This document shows positions 34,076-42,718 of a stretch of DNA of 43,651 bases, in pieces. The stretch spans positions 1-43,651 of the forward strand of contig JACOSX010000036.1 of the NCBI GenBank assembly GCA_016178625.1, given 5' to 3'. This stretch comes from Ignavibacteria bacterium (GTDB lineage Bacteria; Bacteroidota; Ignavibacteria; UBA10030; SZUA-254). The notes under the pieces were generated by a model that saw only the letters and a program-made list of their open reading frames with translations, did not search any database and was not told the DNA's origin. Positions within the stretch are counted from its first letter, which is position 1. Every line of letters starts with the position of its first letter. A program made the translations under genes and the position numbers.

Positions 34076-34122
34076 TTGAAGCATCCCGTCCCTCTCCGGG
34101 GGAGAACAACGGGATGCTTCAA
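34076..34122 (-). terminator. Perfect 14-bp hairpin downstream of the 1062-residue T9SS gene
   Basis: Arms TTGAAGCATCCCGT (34076-34089) and ACGGGATGCTTCAA (34109-34122) pair perfectly. The 19-nt loop can itself form a small CTCC/GGAG stem. It begins 10 nt after the stop codon of the gene ending at 34133. The RNA after the stem is AATGG...UUUUU a few bases later, so it could act as a terminator. Confidence 0.6.
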
Positions 34123-34132
34123 CACATCGTTA

Positions 34133-37100
34133 TTACTTCATCAACATGATCTTGTGGACAGCGGAGAATCCTTCACTTGCCGCATTCATACGCACGAAGT
34201 AAATACCCGTCGGTACCTGTAGTCCACGGCTGTCTCGTCCATCCCACTCCAGCTCATGCGAGCCGGCTTCCACCAGACCTGTCAACAAGGTTGCTACTTG
34301 TTGCCCTAACACATCGTAGATCGCAACTTCCATCTCGCTCGCTCGCGGTACGTCTACCGTGAAGTGTGTCGTCGGGTTAAACGGATTCGGGTAGTTCTGA
34401 CCCAGCGCAAACACTTTCGGCACCGCAATCGCTCCGCCAAGCTTCACCACCACGTTCTTTGTGCTCGCATTGGCTATCTTGATCGCTCCCGATCCTTCCA
34501 TCACCCCAAGCATCTTCACACCGTTGGTGAGAACCATCTTCCGATCTGTCGGATGACTGATATTCCAGCTCACCACCACCGGATAGGCTTCCGTCGTGAT
34601 GTTGATCGCATATTCGTACTTTGCCTTCTCGACCAGTTTCGACGGATACATCTCCACCATGCGACCGGAGCTAAACCGCGCATCGAACTCCGGTGCTGCC
34701 GGCGGCAGCTCCGATACTGAGTACAGGGACTTCGCTGAACCCTCATCGCCAAGATACAACGTCTGTGTCCGTCCGTTGTGATCGGTGATTGTCAGGCTGT
34801 TCAACTGCGACAGATCGTTCTCTGCCTGTGCCACAGTCTTTGCTGTGTTCGCAGAGGCGGTCAATGTCAATTTACCACCTGCACTCACCTTCACCCAGTA
34901 TCCATAACCGGGGATGAGGGTGGTTGTTGGTGTATAGCCTGTCGAACCGAATCCAAAGTACGAGGAGACCACTATGCTCGGAGGCGCTTGTGTGATACTG
35001 CTTGTTGCCACAGGTGACGACACCGTGCCGATCATGTTCCATCCCGCCGCCACAGGAATACTGACCGTCGTGGTCGGTTTGCCGGGTCCGCCCGCATAGG
35101 ATTTACCATTAAATTTCAGCCAGTAACCGGGACCGTTCGTTAACGGATCGGTCGGTATGTATCCTGCCTGATAGCGGAACGCCTGTGATACGGCACTCGG
35201 ATACAGCACTGCTTTATGATAGTCGTCGGGTTGTGTTGAGGCCGACAAGAGGTTCCATCCATCGGCGGCGAACACCGCAGCACCCGGATAGAACTTGATG
35301 CAGAAATTGTTTCTCGGCTTCGTCTCAATGGGATAAATATCTTTATTGATGAAGACAAAGCCAGGCTTCGGCCCGGACGTGGCAGTCGATTCCGCCTGCA
35401 TGCCAACCAACGCCGCACTATCTAAACCGTTTATGCCGATATTGTTGTACTGGTATTCAATCAAACCGGTACAGCGATTCAGAATCACACGGAAGGTCGT
35501 CACATCAGGAATTGGACCGCTGGCATCAAAGGCGCCGACGGAGTCCCATTCCACAATAAACTCACACGGATCTGTTCCGGCTCCATAGCGAACTTTGCCA
35601 AACGTGCCGCTGCTGTCACCAATGATGAAGTCAGCCCAAAACGGAGCGATGAATGGCCCCGGCATATTGTTCCTACCTGTTGTATCGGGGCGACCATGAT
35701 GTTGAAGTTGTGGAAAATCCCATCCACCTGTCGCGAAGCCGTTGGCGTTCACATCAAGAGTATCGGTTGCGGTTTTGGAAACTGCAATAGCTCCGTTCAC
35801 ACCGACCCACACGTAGCGATATCCAGTCTCACCAAAGATGGACATCGTGCCGCCCATATCAAATGGACCCGCTGTGCCGTCGTCCTTTGGGGCAGTTCCG
35901 TGACCAACATAGGGTGTCGTAAAGAACGCTCCCGTGTCGATCACAGTGCCTGTGGCAGCGATACTTTTCTTCGTGCACGAAGAAGACGTATCCACAAGGT
36001 AGTATTGGTTAGGAGCCAGGCACACCACTTTGTATGTATGGTACCCACTTGTTGTAACAGCACCATTGAGATCAATGGCTTTAATGCGATATGCTACCGT
36101 TGTTCCACATGGCTGACCCGGAATATCACCTTCCCAGAGGGGATCGAATGAAGGGCTCATTGTGATAGGGGGCTGAGGAACAAGTGTCGTTGAAACATCA
36201 GTGGTGCCTTTCGACCATTCAATAACTGCAGAGGCAACTCCAGCGCTTTCAGGATGAGTAGGGTAGCAATCAACGATACTATAGGTGACCGTGTGCGGAC
36301 CCTGATCGAGGGTAGCACTTGGTACGTCGCCATCGGGAGCCGAATTGACTACCGGCGGAACGTTTGTTGTTACTGTCATTGAATACCAGAAGTTATATAA
36401 ATCAGCAGTGAGCGGATCGTCACCACCACCGCGGGCAACCCAGCCGCGTTTTACTTGGACTGTCGGGATTCCATGACACGTTGGGCTCGGTCCAGAGTCG
36501 TGCTCATAGAACTTCCAGTTACGCGCAGGATAAAGTTCATCAGTGGTGTCTGCTGCCTGATAAGCAGTAAAGCGCCAGAGTGTAGAAGTCTGAACATTAT
36601 GAGTGTTGAGGGAATTAATACGGAACGAGATCCAGATATATTGTCCAATCGTAATCGGCAAGTCTTGACCAAGATCAGCCATGGCGACGTGGTTTACGGT
36701 CGGTGCACTAGAACTGGCATGATCGGTCGCGGGATATCCGCCCAAACCCCAGAGCTCATTGGATATCGGTGGTATCGTCGTTGCAGTAGGATTAGTAGAA
36801 TGCCAAGTAGTGTCGGGGAATGCATCTTCAATAAATGCTGCAACACCATTGTCCAGATCCTGCGTGTTCACCCAATAGCCCCAACTCTGGCAGGGCAAAC
36901 CGAACCCGCCATGTCCAGGACCGTAGGTATTTGTGATATTGGAATTATGTACGCGCAAGTAGATCAACGAGTCCTTAGCACCCACAGTGCCACCAGTAAG
37001 CCAGAAGATGGTATCGATCTTACCGCTTGCTTTCGCTTGGAACCATTCAGCCATAACGTCTTTGTGGTTTGAACCAAAATTCCCATTGTCTGGGAACCCG

Positions 37101-37321
37101 GCATTGGGATCAAACCCAAAGTGAAAATAGCTTGGACATGAGTTTGTCACTGATGAAACTGGTGACTGTGCTCGCTTCATTCGTTTCGCAATGACAGCGG
37201 AAGCGCTCTCACCTTTGCGGAGAGGAATAACATCTTGATCCGGTGTAACAAGATACTTCTGCTGAGCAAGAACAAAACAGCTCAACAAAAGTACCGAGAG
37301 AAACAGTGTCAATAACCGCAT
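34133..37321 (-). CDS. Large T9SS cargo protein (NIDO-like and tandem GWN modules)
   Basis: This 1062-residue protein has a signal peptide (MRLLTLFLSVLLLSCFVLAQ). An N-terminal beta domain (about 45-320) contains GFDPNAGFPDNGNFG, YLRVHNSN and WISFRINSL. An Ig-like region follows, then a NIDO/nidogen-like part (about 470-680) with RYVWVGVNGAIAVS, IAPFWADFIIG and FRVILNRCTGLIEYQYNN. The tandem GWN module (about 690-825; GWNLLSAS and GWNMIGTV) comes next, then an LPPxPP-like module (TLYLGDEGS, SELPPAAPEFDARF) and a T9SS type A domain (970-1062, QNYPNPFNPTTHF, terminal HKIMLMK). AAGGAG lies 8 nt before the ATG. It has its own near-consensus promoter about 140 bp upstream, so it is likely well expressed. 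Its function is probably adhesive or structural. Confidence 0.92.
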   Translation of the reverse strand: MRLLTLFLSVLLLSCFVLAQQKYLVTPDQDVIPLRKGESASAVIAKRMKRAQSPVSSVTNSCPSYFHFGFDPNAGFPDNGNFGSNHKDVMAEWFQAKASGKIDTIFWLTGGTVGAKDSLIYLRVHNSNITNTYGPGHGGFGLPCQSWGYWVNTQDLDNGVAAFIEDAFPDTTWHSTNPTATTIPPISNELWGLGGYPATDHASSSAPTVNHVAMADLGQDLPITIGQYIWISFRINSLNTHNVQTSTLWRFTAYQAADTTDELYPARNWKFYEHDSGPSPTCHGIPTVQVKRGWVARGGGDDPLTADLYNFWYSMTVTTNVPPVVNSAPDGDVPSATLDQGPHTVTYSIVDCYPTHPESAGVASAVIEWSKGTTDVSTTLVPQPPITMSPSFDPLWEGDIPGQPCGTTVAYRIKAIDLNGAVTTSGYHTYKVVCLAPNQYYLVDTSSSCTKKSIAATGTVIDTGAFFTTPYVGHGTAPKDDGTAGPFDMGGTMSIFGETGYRYVWVGVNGAIAVSKTATDTLDVNANGFATGGWDFPQLQHHGRPDTTGRNNMPGPFIAPFWADFIIGDSSGTFGKVRYGAGTDPCEFIVEWDSVGAFDASGPIPDVTTFRVILNRCTGLIEYQYNNIGINGLDSAALVGMQAESTATSGPKPGFVFINKDIYPIETKPRNNFCIKFYPGAAVFAADGWNLLSASTQPDDYHKAVLYPSAVSQAFRYQAGYIPTDPLTNGPGYWLKFNGKSYAGGPGKPTTTVSIPVAAGWNMIGTVSSPVATSSITQAPPSIVVSSYFGFGSTGYTPTTTLIPGYGYWVKVSAGGKLTLTASANTAKTVAQAENDLSQLNSLTITDHNGRTQTLYLGDEGSAKSLYSVSELPPAAPEFDARFSSGRMVEMYPSKLVEKAKYEYAINITTEAYPVVVSWNISHPTDRKMVLTNGVKMLGVMEGSGAIKIANASTKNVVVKLGGAIAVPKVFALGQNYPNPFNPTTHFTVDVPRASEMEVAIYDVLGQQVATLLTGLVEAGSHELEWDGRDSRGLQVPTGIYFVRMNAASEGFSAVHKIMLMK

Positions 37322-37435
37322 AAGTATTTCTCCTTATGGAATCTTTTATTGATGATTTAATTAGAGAAGTTATTAGGGTACTAAAAAGTCTGGCACAAAC
37401 TTCGCGATAAAACTAATTTTCGAATGCTGCTTGGT

Positions 37436-37460
37436 CAAGTGTAACTATGGAGGACACTTG
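37436..37460. promoter_or_regulatory. Inverted repeat CAAGTGT-N11-ACACTTG at predicted transcription start
   Basis: Perfect 7-bp arms lie at 37436-37442 and 37454-37460. The repeat abuts the -10 box of the 37462-37490 promoter and would cover the predicted transcription start near 37455. This is a classic place for a repressor operator; it could instead form a 5'-end stem-loop in the mRNA. Confidence 0.45.
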
Positions 37461-37461
37461 G

Positions 37462-37508
37462 AATATAGTCCTTTTCTAAAATATTGTCAAGCTTTTTTTT
37501 AAAAAAAA
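37462..37508 (-). promoter_or_regulatory. Sigma-70-type promoter with A/T-tract UP-like element
   Basis: On the minus strand, TTGACA (37485-37490) is followed by exactly 17 nt and TATATT (37462-37467), close to the sigma-70 consensus. Directly upstream of the -35 box is a perfect T8A8 tract (37493-37508), as in UP elements that bind the RNA polymerase alpha subunit. It would give a leader of about 135 nt ahead of the gene starting at 37321. The Bacteroidetes-type TAnnTTTG box was not needed to explain this promoter. Confidence 0.75.
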
Positions 37509-37591
37509 CGAGTAGTAGGGAAACATTTTCAACGGAACAAAAATCTTACGAAATCTCTTTAGAATACTTTGTCGTCAGGCAAAAAATGTCC

Positions 37592-38668
37592 TCAAAAACC
37601 CATTGCAATGGTGAAAACGTGATTTCCAGTGAAATACTTGACAGATCGATATGCGTAGTCAACAGAGACCTCCGCATCTCTAATGGTAGCACTGATACCT
37701 ACACCGGCGGTGGGTCCAAAGATATACTCTCTACCCTCATCTTCCGATGAGAACGCCGCTCCGCCGCGAACAAAGAGCACCTCGTTAAAAATGTATTCTG
37801 CGCCAATCTTATATTCATCGTCTGAAAAATTGTTGTTCTGGAACGTTGAAGCAAAGTTCATCCGTCCCTCCCCTGCGACGCTGACTGTATAACCTAATCC
37901 AATCTCGATGGTCGACGGTAAATCAGCGGCTGCAGCTTGTATCCTTACTGAGGACGTCTGACGGTTCGCGTCGTTTACCTGAGCGGTTCGAATTAAACCC
38001 CCACCACCGAACCGCATCGAGGGGCCGATATTCTTCACAGCGACGCCAACACTCAGTCCCTCTAAGCCACCAAGACCCGAATATTGAACGCCCGCGTTGA
38101 AAGCAATATCGGTGGCAGAGACACGCGCCATCCTCTCAAAAACGAAGTTCATCGTAATGCCGACGGCGATGCGGTCGGAAATTTGTCGGGCAAATGTTCC
38201 TCCAATAATCATGAACGTCGGCGATGTCTTCTCCCCAGTTCCATCAGGCTGATCCTCCGTCGTCACTTTAACATCACCGAATGATAACGTTTTGATAGTT
38301 AATCCTATGCGACCAACATCGGAGAGACTCGAACCTGCAGCAATATAATCCACACCGATATCGGCAAGATAACTCATATGAGACAACAACAGATTCGTTT
38401 TCGCTGACGACCGCGCAAGCCCCGCAGGGTTCCAATAGATTGCTTCAACACCAGAGATCGTTGCAAGGGATGAGCCTGCCAGCGCGATCGACCGCGCTCC
38501 AACGGGAATCAACAGCTCGGAAGCAGCCGCCGTTCCGGCCTTGTCTCCCCTGCCCGCGAAGAGCATGATAGGATTGATCAATAGACACGCTACCAGGGCA
38601 ACTAGATTCACCACCACCAAACATCTCGAAGGTTTATGAAAAAGTATTTTAAATGGTGGGACAGGCAT
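37592..38668 (-). CDS. PorV/PorQ-family outer-membrane protein (T9SS-associated)
   Basis: From the ATG at 38668 this gives 358 residues, near the usual size of PorV-type proteins. The hydrophobic leader (VVVNLVALVACLLINPIMLFAG) is followed by the family signature: AAASELLIPVGARSIALAGS, then AIYWNPAGLARSS, then LLLSHMSYLADIGVDYIA. The rest is a FadL-like beta-barrel pattern with alternating strands, ending in the aromatic residue F (TIAMGF) as outer-membrane barrels do. In characterised T9SS, PorV binds the C-terminal signal and shuttles cargo to the attachment complex. The frame is open to 38881, but the extra 71 residues are translated REP-like repeats. The 38668 ATG itself lies in a repeat, so a GTG slightly downstream may be the true start. 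It follows the 1068-residue exported protein and is possibly co-transcribed. Confidence 0.85.
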   Translation of the reverse strand: MPVPPFKILFHKPSRCLVVVNLVALVACLLINPIMLFAGRGDKAGTAAASELLIPVGARSIALAGSSLATISGVEAIYWNPAGLARSSAKTNLLLSHMSYLADIGVDYIAAGSSLSDVGRIGLTIKTLSFGDVKVTTEDQPDGTGEKTSPTFMIIGGTFARQISDRIAVGITMNFVFERMARVSATDIAFNAGVQYSGLGGLEGLSVGVAVKNIGPSMRFGGGGLIRTAQVNDANRQTSSVRIQAAAADLPSTIEIGLGYTVSVAGEGRMNFASTFQNNNFSDDEYKIGAEYIFNEVLFVRGGAAFSSEDEGREYIFGPTAGVGISATIRDAEVSVDYAYRSVKYFTGNHVFTIAMGF

Positions 38669-38720
38669 TTCTGCCTGCCGAGACCCAGCAGCAATCGTCA
38701 GACAAGAATGTCTGACCCAC
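38656..38720. repeat. Pair of inverted REP-like palindromic units
   Basis: Unit 1 (38656-38679) begins GTGGGACAGGCATT and contains a CAGGCA/TGCCTG stem. Unit 2 (38697-38720), in opposite orientation, reads GTGGGTCAGACATT on its own strand and contains a perfect GTCAGACA/TGTCTGAC stem. They share the pattern GTGGGxCAGxCATTyyTGyCTG. A head-to-head pair of this kind is typical of REP/BIME elements. A third relative lies at 42328. Unit 1 contains the ATG used for the PorV/PorQ gene. Confidence 0.7.
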
Positions 38721-38778
38721 AGTAAGAAGAAGTTTTTCAACACCTGGTTTGAAGACTTATGAAAAAGTCCCTTCCGAG

Positions 38779-38818
38779 TCATTGCGAGGATTGGAGAGAC
38801 GAAGCAATCTCGCAATGA
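38779..38818. repeat. REP-like palindrome TCATTGCGAG...CTCGCAATGA
   Basis: Perfect 10-bp arms (38779-38788 and 38809-38818) surround a 20-nt loop that includes GACGAAGCAAT. This resembles interspersed TCATTGCGAGG-type repeats seen in many bacterial genomes. It lies in the gap between the 1068-residue gene and the PorV/PorQ gene. Confidence 0.65.
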
Positions 38819-38899
38819 TTGCCTTTGTGTGTTCTTCACCATCGTGCAAGTAGTGAACAACATTCTCCGCGAACACTTCATGAGTTACTCGAATCTATC

Positions 38900-41800
38900 T
38901 TAATTACTTTGGGACGATTGATTCTCAGGGACAATCATCAGTTTCAGGGTTTTGACTCCAAGATCATTGCCCACCTTGTCTTTGAGCTCGATGTGAGCTA
39001 AGTACATACCACCTGCAGCAGGTAGTCCGTTTTCGTTATTGAGATCCCACGCGGCAAATTGCGTTTCATCGGATTTTCGAATCGTTTTTACCAGAACACC
39101 AGAGAGATTGAAGATTCTAATTGTTGCAAATTGGGGGAGATGATTGAACGTGACAAACTTTTGGAAGCGGTTGATCTCAGCCCTGTTCGATCCGTAATAT
39201 GGATTGGGGAAAACATTTACTAACTCCACTTCCCTCAGAGCGGCGGCGAGGTCCGTATGTGTAACGGCTGCGGTCGAGAATACATTCACATCCCTATTGC
39301 GTACTTCTTTGAATCTCTCGAAGCGGATTGTTGTGCCGGGAGGGACAGCGATACCGTTGCCATCAAGGTCTGCGATGTACGCTTCCTTCACACCGGCTCT
39401 CAACGAGTATTTCTGACCGGAGATCCATACGAATGCCCGGAACGAAACAGCATCCGGGCGACTTGGCGCATCATCATAATATGTCCCGCCAGAAAACCCT
39501 TGTGTGTTCCTGATGCTGTCATTGATAATCGTAATCGGATAGAACACTTGAAGCGTCTTACCGTGGTACGAATGATCAACGAGGACGGACGTGCGCCAGA
39601 CACTATCTCCCCCATGGTAACTGATCGCTGTGTAGAGTTGGCGACTGACGGAATTAATTCTGCTCTCACCCACTTGCCATGCGGTATATGGGACCCTCAC
39701 CCAGCGCGACGTCACAGGAGTCGGGCCCATGAATAATGCCCAGCTCGAATCACCGGCGAACCGAAGCTCCAGATCGACATCTAATGCATTTTCGCCCTTG
39801 ATGGTGTCAAGTTGTGATGTTCCCCCACCAACCACCATATAATTTCCGGCGGGGTTGGGGTAATTAAATACACCGCTTCGTGTCGGTTGGTAATTGAATT
39901 GCGTTTCGTATACTCCTTTCAGCCCATGCAATGGTAAGAGAACTTCGACGAAGAACCCGCGAGTAATCACCCGTAGCCTGGGTGAATCGGCGCGAACCCC
40001 GCGAAGCAGGGTATCACTGTTGGTGGAATCGATGAGATCCCACGTTGGCTTCGTCTCAACATCTATAAGTGGATCGGTATCCCGATGAAACAGAATATGA
40101 TAAACATGTCCGTCAGGTCGTGAAGGATCATAAAACGTCGGAACCACGGAGGCGTCGTTCAGTCCAACCAGATTCGACGAAGTCTTCACAATCTCATCGA
40201 TCGAGTAAGGATATACTGTTCCCGGATTCGGAGAATGAGGGACGCATTCCCGAATGATCAGCGGCGATTCAATACGTTGTTGTGCATATGCAGGGTCGGG
40301 ATTGTACACTGTGCTTGTAATTCCAAAGTAATATTTCTGTCCGTTTACGAGTGGATGGTTTCGTACCTTATCAAGAATAATGGGAAGATAGCGCGGCTGC
40401 GTGGGATCGAATGGCTGATAGACAAGCGCCTGCTCTCTGGTCGAGGTGGGAAGCGGAAACTGATAGACTGTGTACGATTCAAAATGATACCCTCGAGAGG
40501 TGTAGCCCTCGACCCTGCGAACCTGTGCGGTATCCGATTCCCAGTCGAGGATAATTTTGTTATCAAGCTCGACGACTCGTACATCGGGAGCCGGGATCGG
40601 ATCAGGAAACTGAAAATTGAGGTTGAAGGCATCCTGAGCAGCGCCATCGATAGTTTTCACAGTTGAAATGCCGTCGCGATTGTCTTTTCCCATTCCGGCA
40701 ATCAATCCAACCACAACCTCCTGCGTGTCGCCGAACGCAAGTGTGAACGGACCACTTACCATTGCAAATCGACGATCACCCGGAGGATCAAGAACGCCAT
40801 CCACCCACCCGTGATAGAGTTGAGGATCACCAGTCAACTCAAAGGTTGTACACGCATTTGTCGTCGGATCAAGAAGACATTGTGGAGGTGAAATGGGTCG
40901 GGTCTTATAGCCGCGGAGAATATTCCACCACGACTGTCGATTCGTAAGATCACCCGTTCGCGTGGAAGCGGTAAAATACGTGAAGGTCGTCAATGGCAGA
41001 TTTTCAAACCCATCTATTGTCTGTAAATTCCAGCGAGCTTGAGAGCTTGGCTTGGACACTCGTGGTCCCTGGAAAAGATCATAGCCAACAACAGGAGGTG
41101 GGAGATTCTGCTTATTGAATTCAACATCAACGGGTCGAGCATTGTACGCATATCCAAGACTTCTATCGACGCTGCACCCGACAAAATCATCGTTAAAATC
41201 TCCCAGATCAGGATCAACCCATTTCGCTAGATACATGGAATCAATGGTCGCTGTCGATGGCGTTGTGGAAGTTCCCTTGTAGATGATTCGGTATCGTTGA
41301 AAAATGACATTGTCAAGTGACGACGACCGATTGTACGCCCAGCATGTTACCTGCATCTCCAAACCGATCGGCGTCGAGCCGAAGAGTTGACGCGTGGCAT
41401 TTCCATCCAAATCATTCGCGACAAACCAAATAATCTGATCCGCTCCGCCAAGGCCAGGTTCATCAATGTCCGGACCTGCACTTCCCGAAGAGTCGGGCTG
41501 ATAACCGGGAATACCGTTCCGCTCATAGTATGGAGCCCCGTTTTGCCAGGGCCATTCCATCCAATCCTTCCGATATTGATCGCGAAGGGTCTGAATATTT
41601 TCGGAAGTTACGTCGATGAGCGGTATGCTAAAGTATTCAGAGGCATCGCGCGCCAAGTCTGCTGTCGCCCAGTCGCGCCGAATCCGATAAATTCGGACGT
41701 CGGGATTATCAGGATTCTCCGCCACACCGGGGCTGATAATGCGGCCAGAGACAGTCCCAACATTAAACGCCTGTCCGCCAACGCGAAGAGTCGGGGTCCG

Positions 41801-42106
41801 GTTATCCCGAACAAGTCCACCCCAGACTAATCCGCCAGAGTATACAACGGTGGAAGTCCCGCGTGGGAAAGTCACTCCCGCAGTCAAGTCTTGCGGTCGA
41901 CGTTCCAGCATACCGTTATCCGTTGCCCACATGGCAATATTGTTGATATTCATCAGGGTAGAATGGGGTGTGCCAAGCGTTTGCCGGATTTGTGGTGGAT
42001 GTCCAAGCGTCTTCCTCCCAGATCCAGCATGCGCTGTGGCTGGCATCGAAAGGTATACCGCAACCACCATAGAGACAACCAACAGGTTCAGAAAAAGTCT
42101 TCGCAT
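38900..42106 (-). CDS. Large exported protein with variant C-terminal sorting-like domain, upstream of PorV/PorQ
   Basis: I choose the ATG at 42106 (MRRLFLNLLVVSMVVAVYLS, signal cleavage near AHAG), giving 1068 residues; the frame continues to 42169 without a signal-like sequence. The N-terminal region has MNINNIAMWATDNGM and GLVWGGLVRD. Middle blocks include DFNDDFVGCSVDRSLGYAYN, FTYFTASTRTGD and GDTQEVVVGLIAGMG. FnIII-like segments follow (PDVRVVELDNKIILDWES). The C terminus (about 970-1068) has VFPNPYYGSN, then FNHLPQFATIRIFNLSG, LVKTIRKSDETQFAAWDLNN and GMYLAHIE. It resembles a T9SS-type domain but differs from the YPNPFNP form and ends in a polar tail (NQSSQSN). Its place just before a PorV/PorQ gene suggests a cargo-partner pair. 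No enzyme motif is seen. The ribosome site is weak (AAAAG). Confidence 0.85.
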   Translation of the reverse strand: MRRLFLNLLVVSMVVAVYLSMPATAHAGSGRKTLGHPPQIRQTLGTPHSTLMNINNIAMWATDNGMLERRPQDLTAGVTFPRGTSTVVYSGGLVWGGLVRDNRTPTLRVGGQAFNVGTVSGRIISPGVAENPDNPDVRIYRIRRDWATADLARDASEYFSIPLIDVTSENIQTLRDQYRKDWMEWPWQNGAPYYERNGIPGYQPDSSGSAGPDIDEPGLGGADQIIWFVANDLDGNATRQLFGSTPIGLEMQVTCWAYNRSSSLDNVIFQRYRIIYKGTSTTPSTATIDSMYLAKWVDPDLGDFNDDFVGCSVDRSLGYAYNARPVDVEFNKQNLPPPVVGYDLFQGPRVSKPSSQARWNLQTIDGFENLPLTTFTYFTASTRTGDLTNRQSWWNILRGYKTRPISPPQCLLDPTTNACTTFELTGDPQLYHGWVDGVLDPPGDRRFAMVSGPFTLAFGDTQEVVVGLIAGMGKDNRDGISTVKTIDGAAQDAFNLNFQFPDPIPAPDVRVVELDNKIILDWESDTAQVRRVEGYTSRGYHFESYTVYQFPLPTSTREQALVYQPFDPTQPRYLPIILDKVRNHPLVNGQKYYFGITSTVYNPDPAYAQQRIESPLIIRECVPHSPNPGTVYPYSIDEIVKTSSNLVGLNDASVVPTFYDPSRPDGHVYHILFHRDTDPLIDVETKPTWDLIDSTNSDTLLRGVRADSPRLRVITRGFFVEVLLPLHGLKGVYETQFNYQPTRSGVFNYPNPAGNYMVVGGGTSQLDTIKGENALDVDLELRFAGDSSWALFMGPTPVTSRWVRVPYTAWQVGESRINSVSRQLYTAISYHGGDSVWRTSVLVDHSYHGKTLQVFYPITIINDSIRNTQGFSGGTYYDDAPSRPDAVSFRAFVWISGQKYSLRAGVKEAYIADLDGNGIAVPPGTTIRFERFKEVRNRDVNVFSTAAVTHTDLAAALREVELVNVFPNPYYGSNRAEINRFQKFVTFNHLPQFATIRIFNLSGVLVKTIRKSDETQFAAWDLNNENGLPAAGGMYLAHIELKDKVGNDLGVKTLKLMIVPENQSSQSN

Positions 42107-42327
42107 CACTTTTCTGACGTATGCATTATCGATGAGCAACATGCGGTGGTGATACAAGTGGCAAAACAAAACAGATTTGCAGAAAAATGAGCGATGAGAA
42201 AATAATCTATCATTTCACGCGGTGTGGATGAAGAGAACGTGCGGAATACTATATATATAAGAAATTTATTTGATAATAATAGTCATACAAACTTCAGGTA
42301 GTGTATCAATTCAAGAAAAACATTTCA

Positions 42328-42424
42328 GTGGGACAGGCATTCTCTACGAGTCCCCACGGGTCTATCGACCCGAAGGGTCGTAGACTTCGACTCGATAGAG
42401 TCGTAGACTTGCCTGTCAGACAGG
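42328..42424. repeat. Composite REP-like element with nested palindromes
   Basis: It starts with the same GTGGGACAGGCATT head as the unit at 38656. Outer arms GACAGGCA (42332-42339) and TGCCTGTC (42410-42417) enclose a 70-nt loop. Inside are CGACCC-GAA-GGGTCG (42366-42380) and two direct copies of GTCGTAGACTT (42377-42387, 42400-42410). CCTGTC-A-GACAGG (42412-42424) overlaps the 3' arm. It appears to be the same repeat family with a large loop insertion. Confidence 0.6.
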
Positions 42425-42582
42425 TCCCGAGGGGATGGCTTCACCAAATGTCCTACCAAGAACCAAACTGATGCACTACCAAACTTTAAACAGGCTCGGA
42501 AAAATAATGATGTCACTTTGTTTTCCGATTCAAGAACCGCCTCAAAAAATAGGTAACGATTTTTTTATCCTCCCTCAACAAA

Positions 42583-42628
42583 ATGCAGGGCTGGAACGCA
42601 ACTGCATCAGACATTCCAGCCCTTGCAT
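42583..42628 (-). terminator. Hairpin terminator after the partial T9SS gene
   Basis: Arms at 42583-42596 and 42614-42628 pair over 14 bp with one bulged base. On the minus strand the stem is followed by UUUG. It lies about 90 nt past the stop codon of the gene ending at 42719 and is the more likely terminator of the two hairpins here. Confidence 0.55.
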
Positions 42629-42659
42629 ATACCGTATTGAAGAGCGAGATCGATTCTTT

Positions 42660-42702
42660 GACTTCCCCAACAGTGAGAGCGATTATCAAGACGGGGGAAG
42701 TC
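42660..42702 (-). terminator. First hairpin after the partial T9SS gene
   Basis: Arms GACTTCCCC (42660-42668) and GGGGAAGTC (42694-42702) pair perfectly, beginning 16 nt after the stop codon. There is no U tract. It may protect the mRNA end or act together with the following hairpin. Confidence 0.4.
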
Positions 42703-42718
42703 TCTAAGAACGAAGCTC

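Larger units (their letters stand above)
42107..42718. other. Gene-free intergenic region
   Basis: About 610 bp without a convincing gene. From low to high coordinates it holds an AT-rich stretch (about 42230-42320) that probably carries the promoter of the 1068-residue gene, although I cannot fix a -35/-10 pair. A composite repeat follows at 42328-42424 and two hairpins after the T9SS gene at 42583-42702. Short frames here run through the repeats and look spurious. Confidence 0.6.

Noticed and set aside
38669-38881. N-terminal extension of the PorV/PorQ frame by 71 residues
   Set aside because: The extension is translated REP-like repeat sequence and would place the signal peptide far inside the protein.
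42325-42516. 63-codon minus-strand frame in the intergenic region
   Set aside because: It runs through the composite palindromic repeat and has no supporting features.
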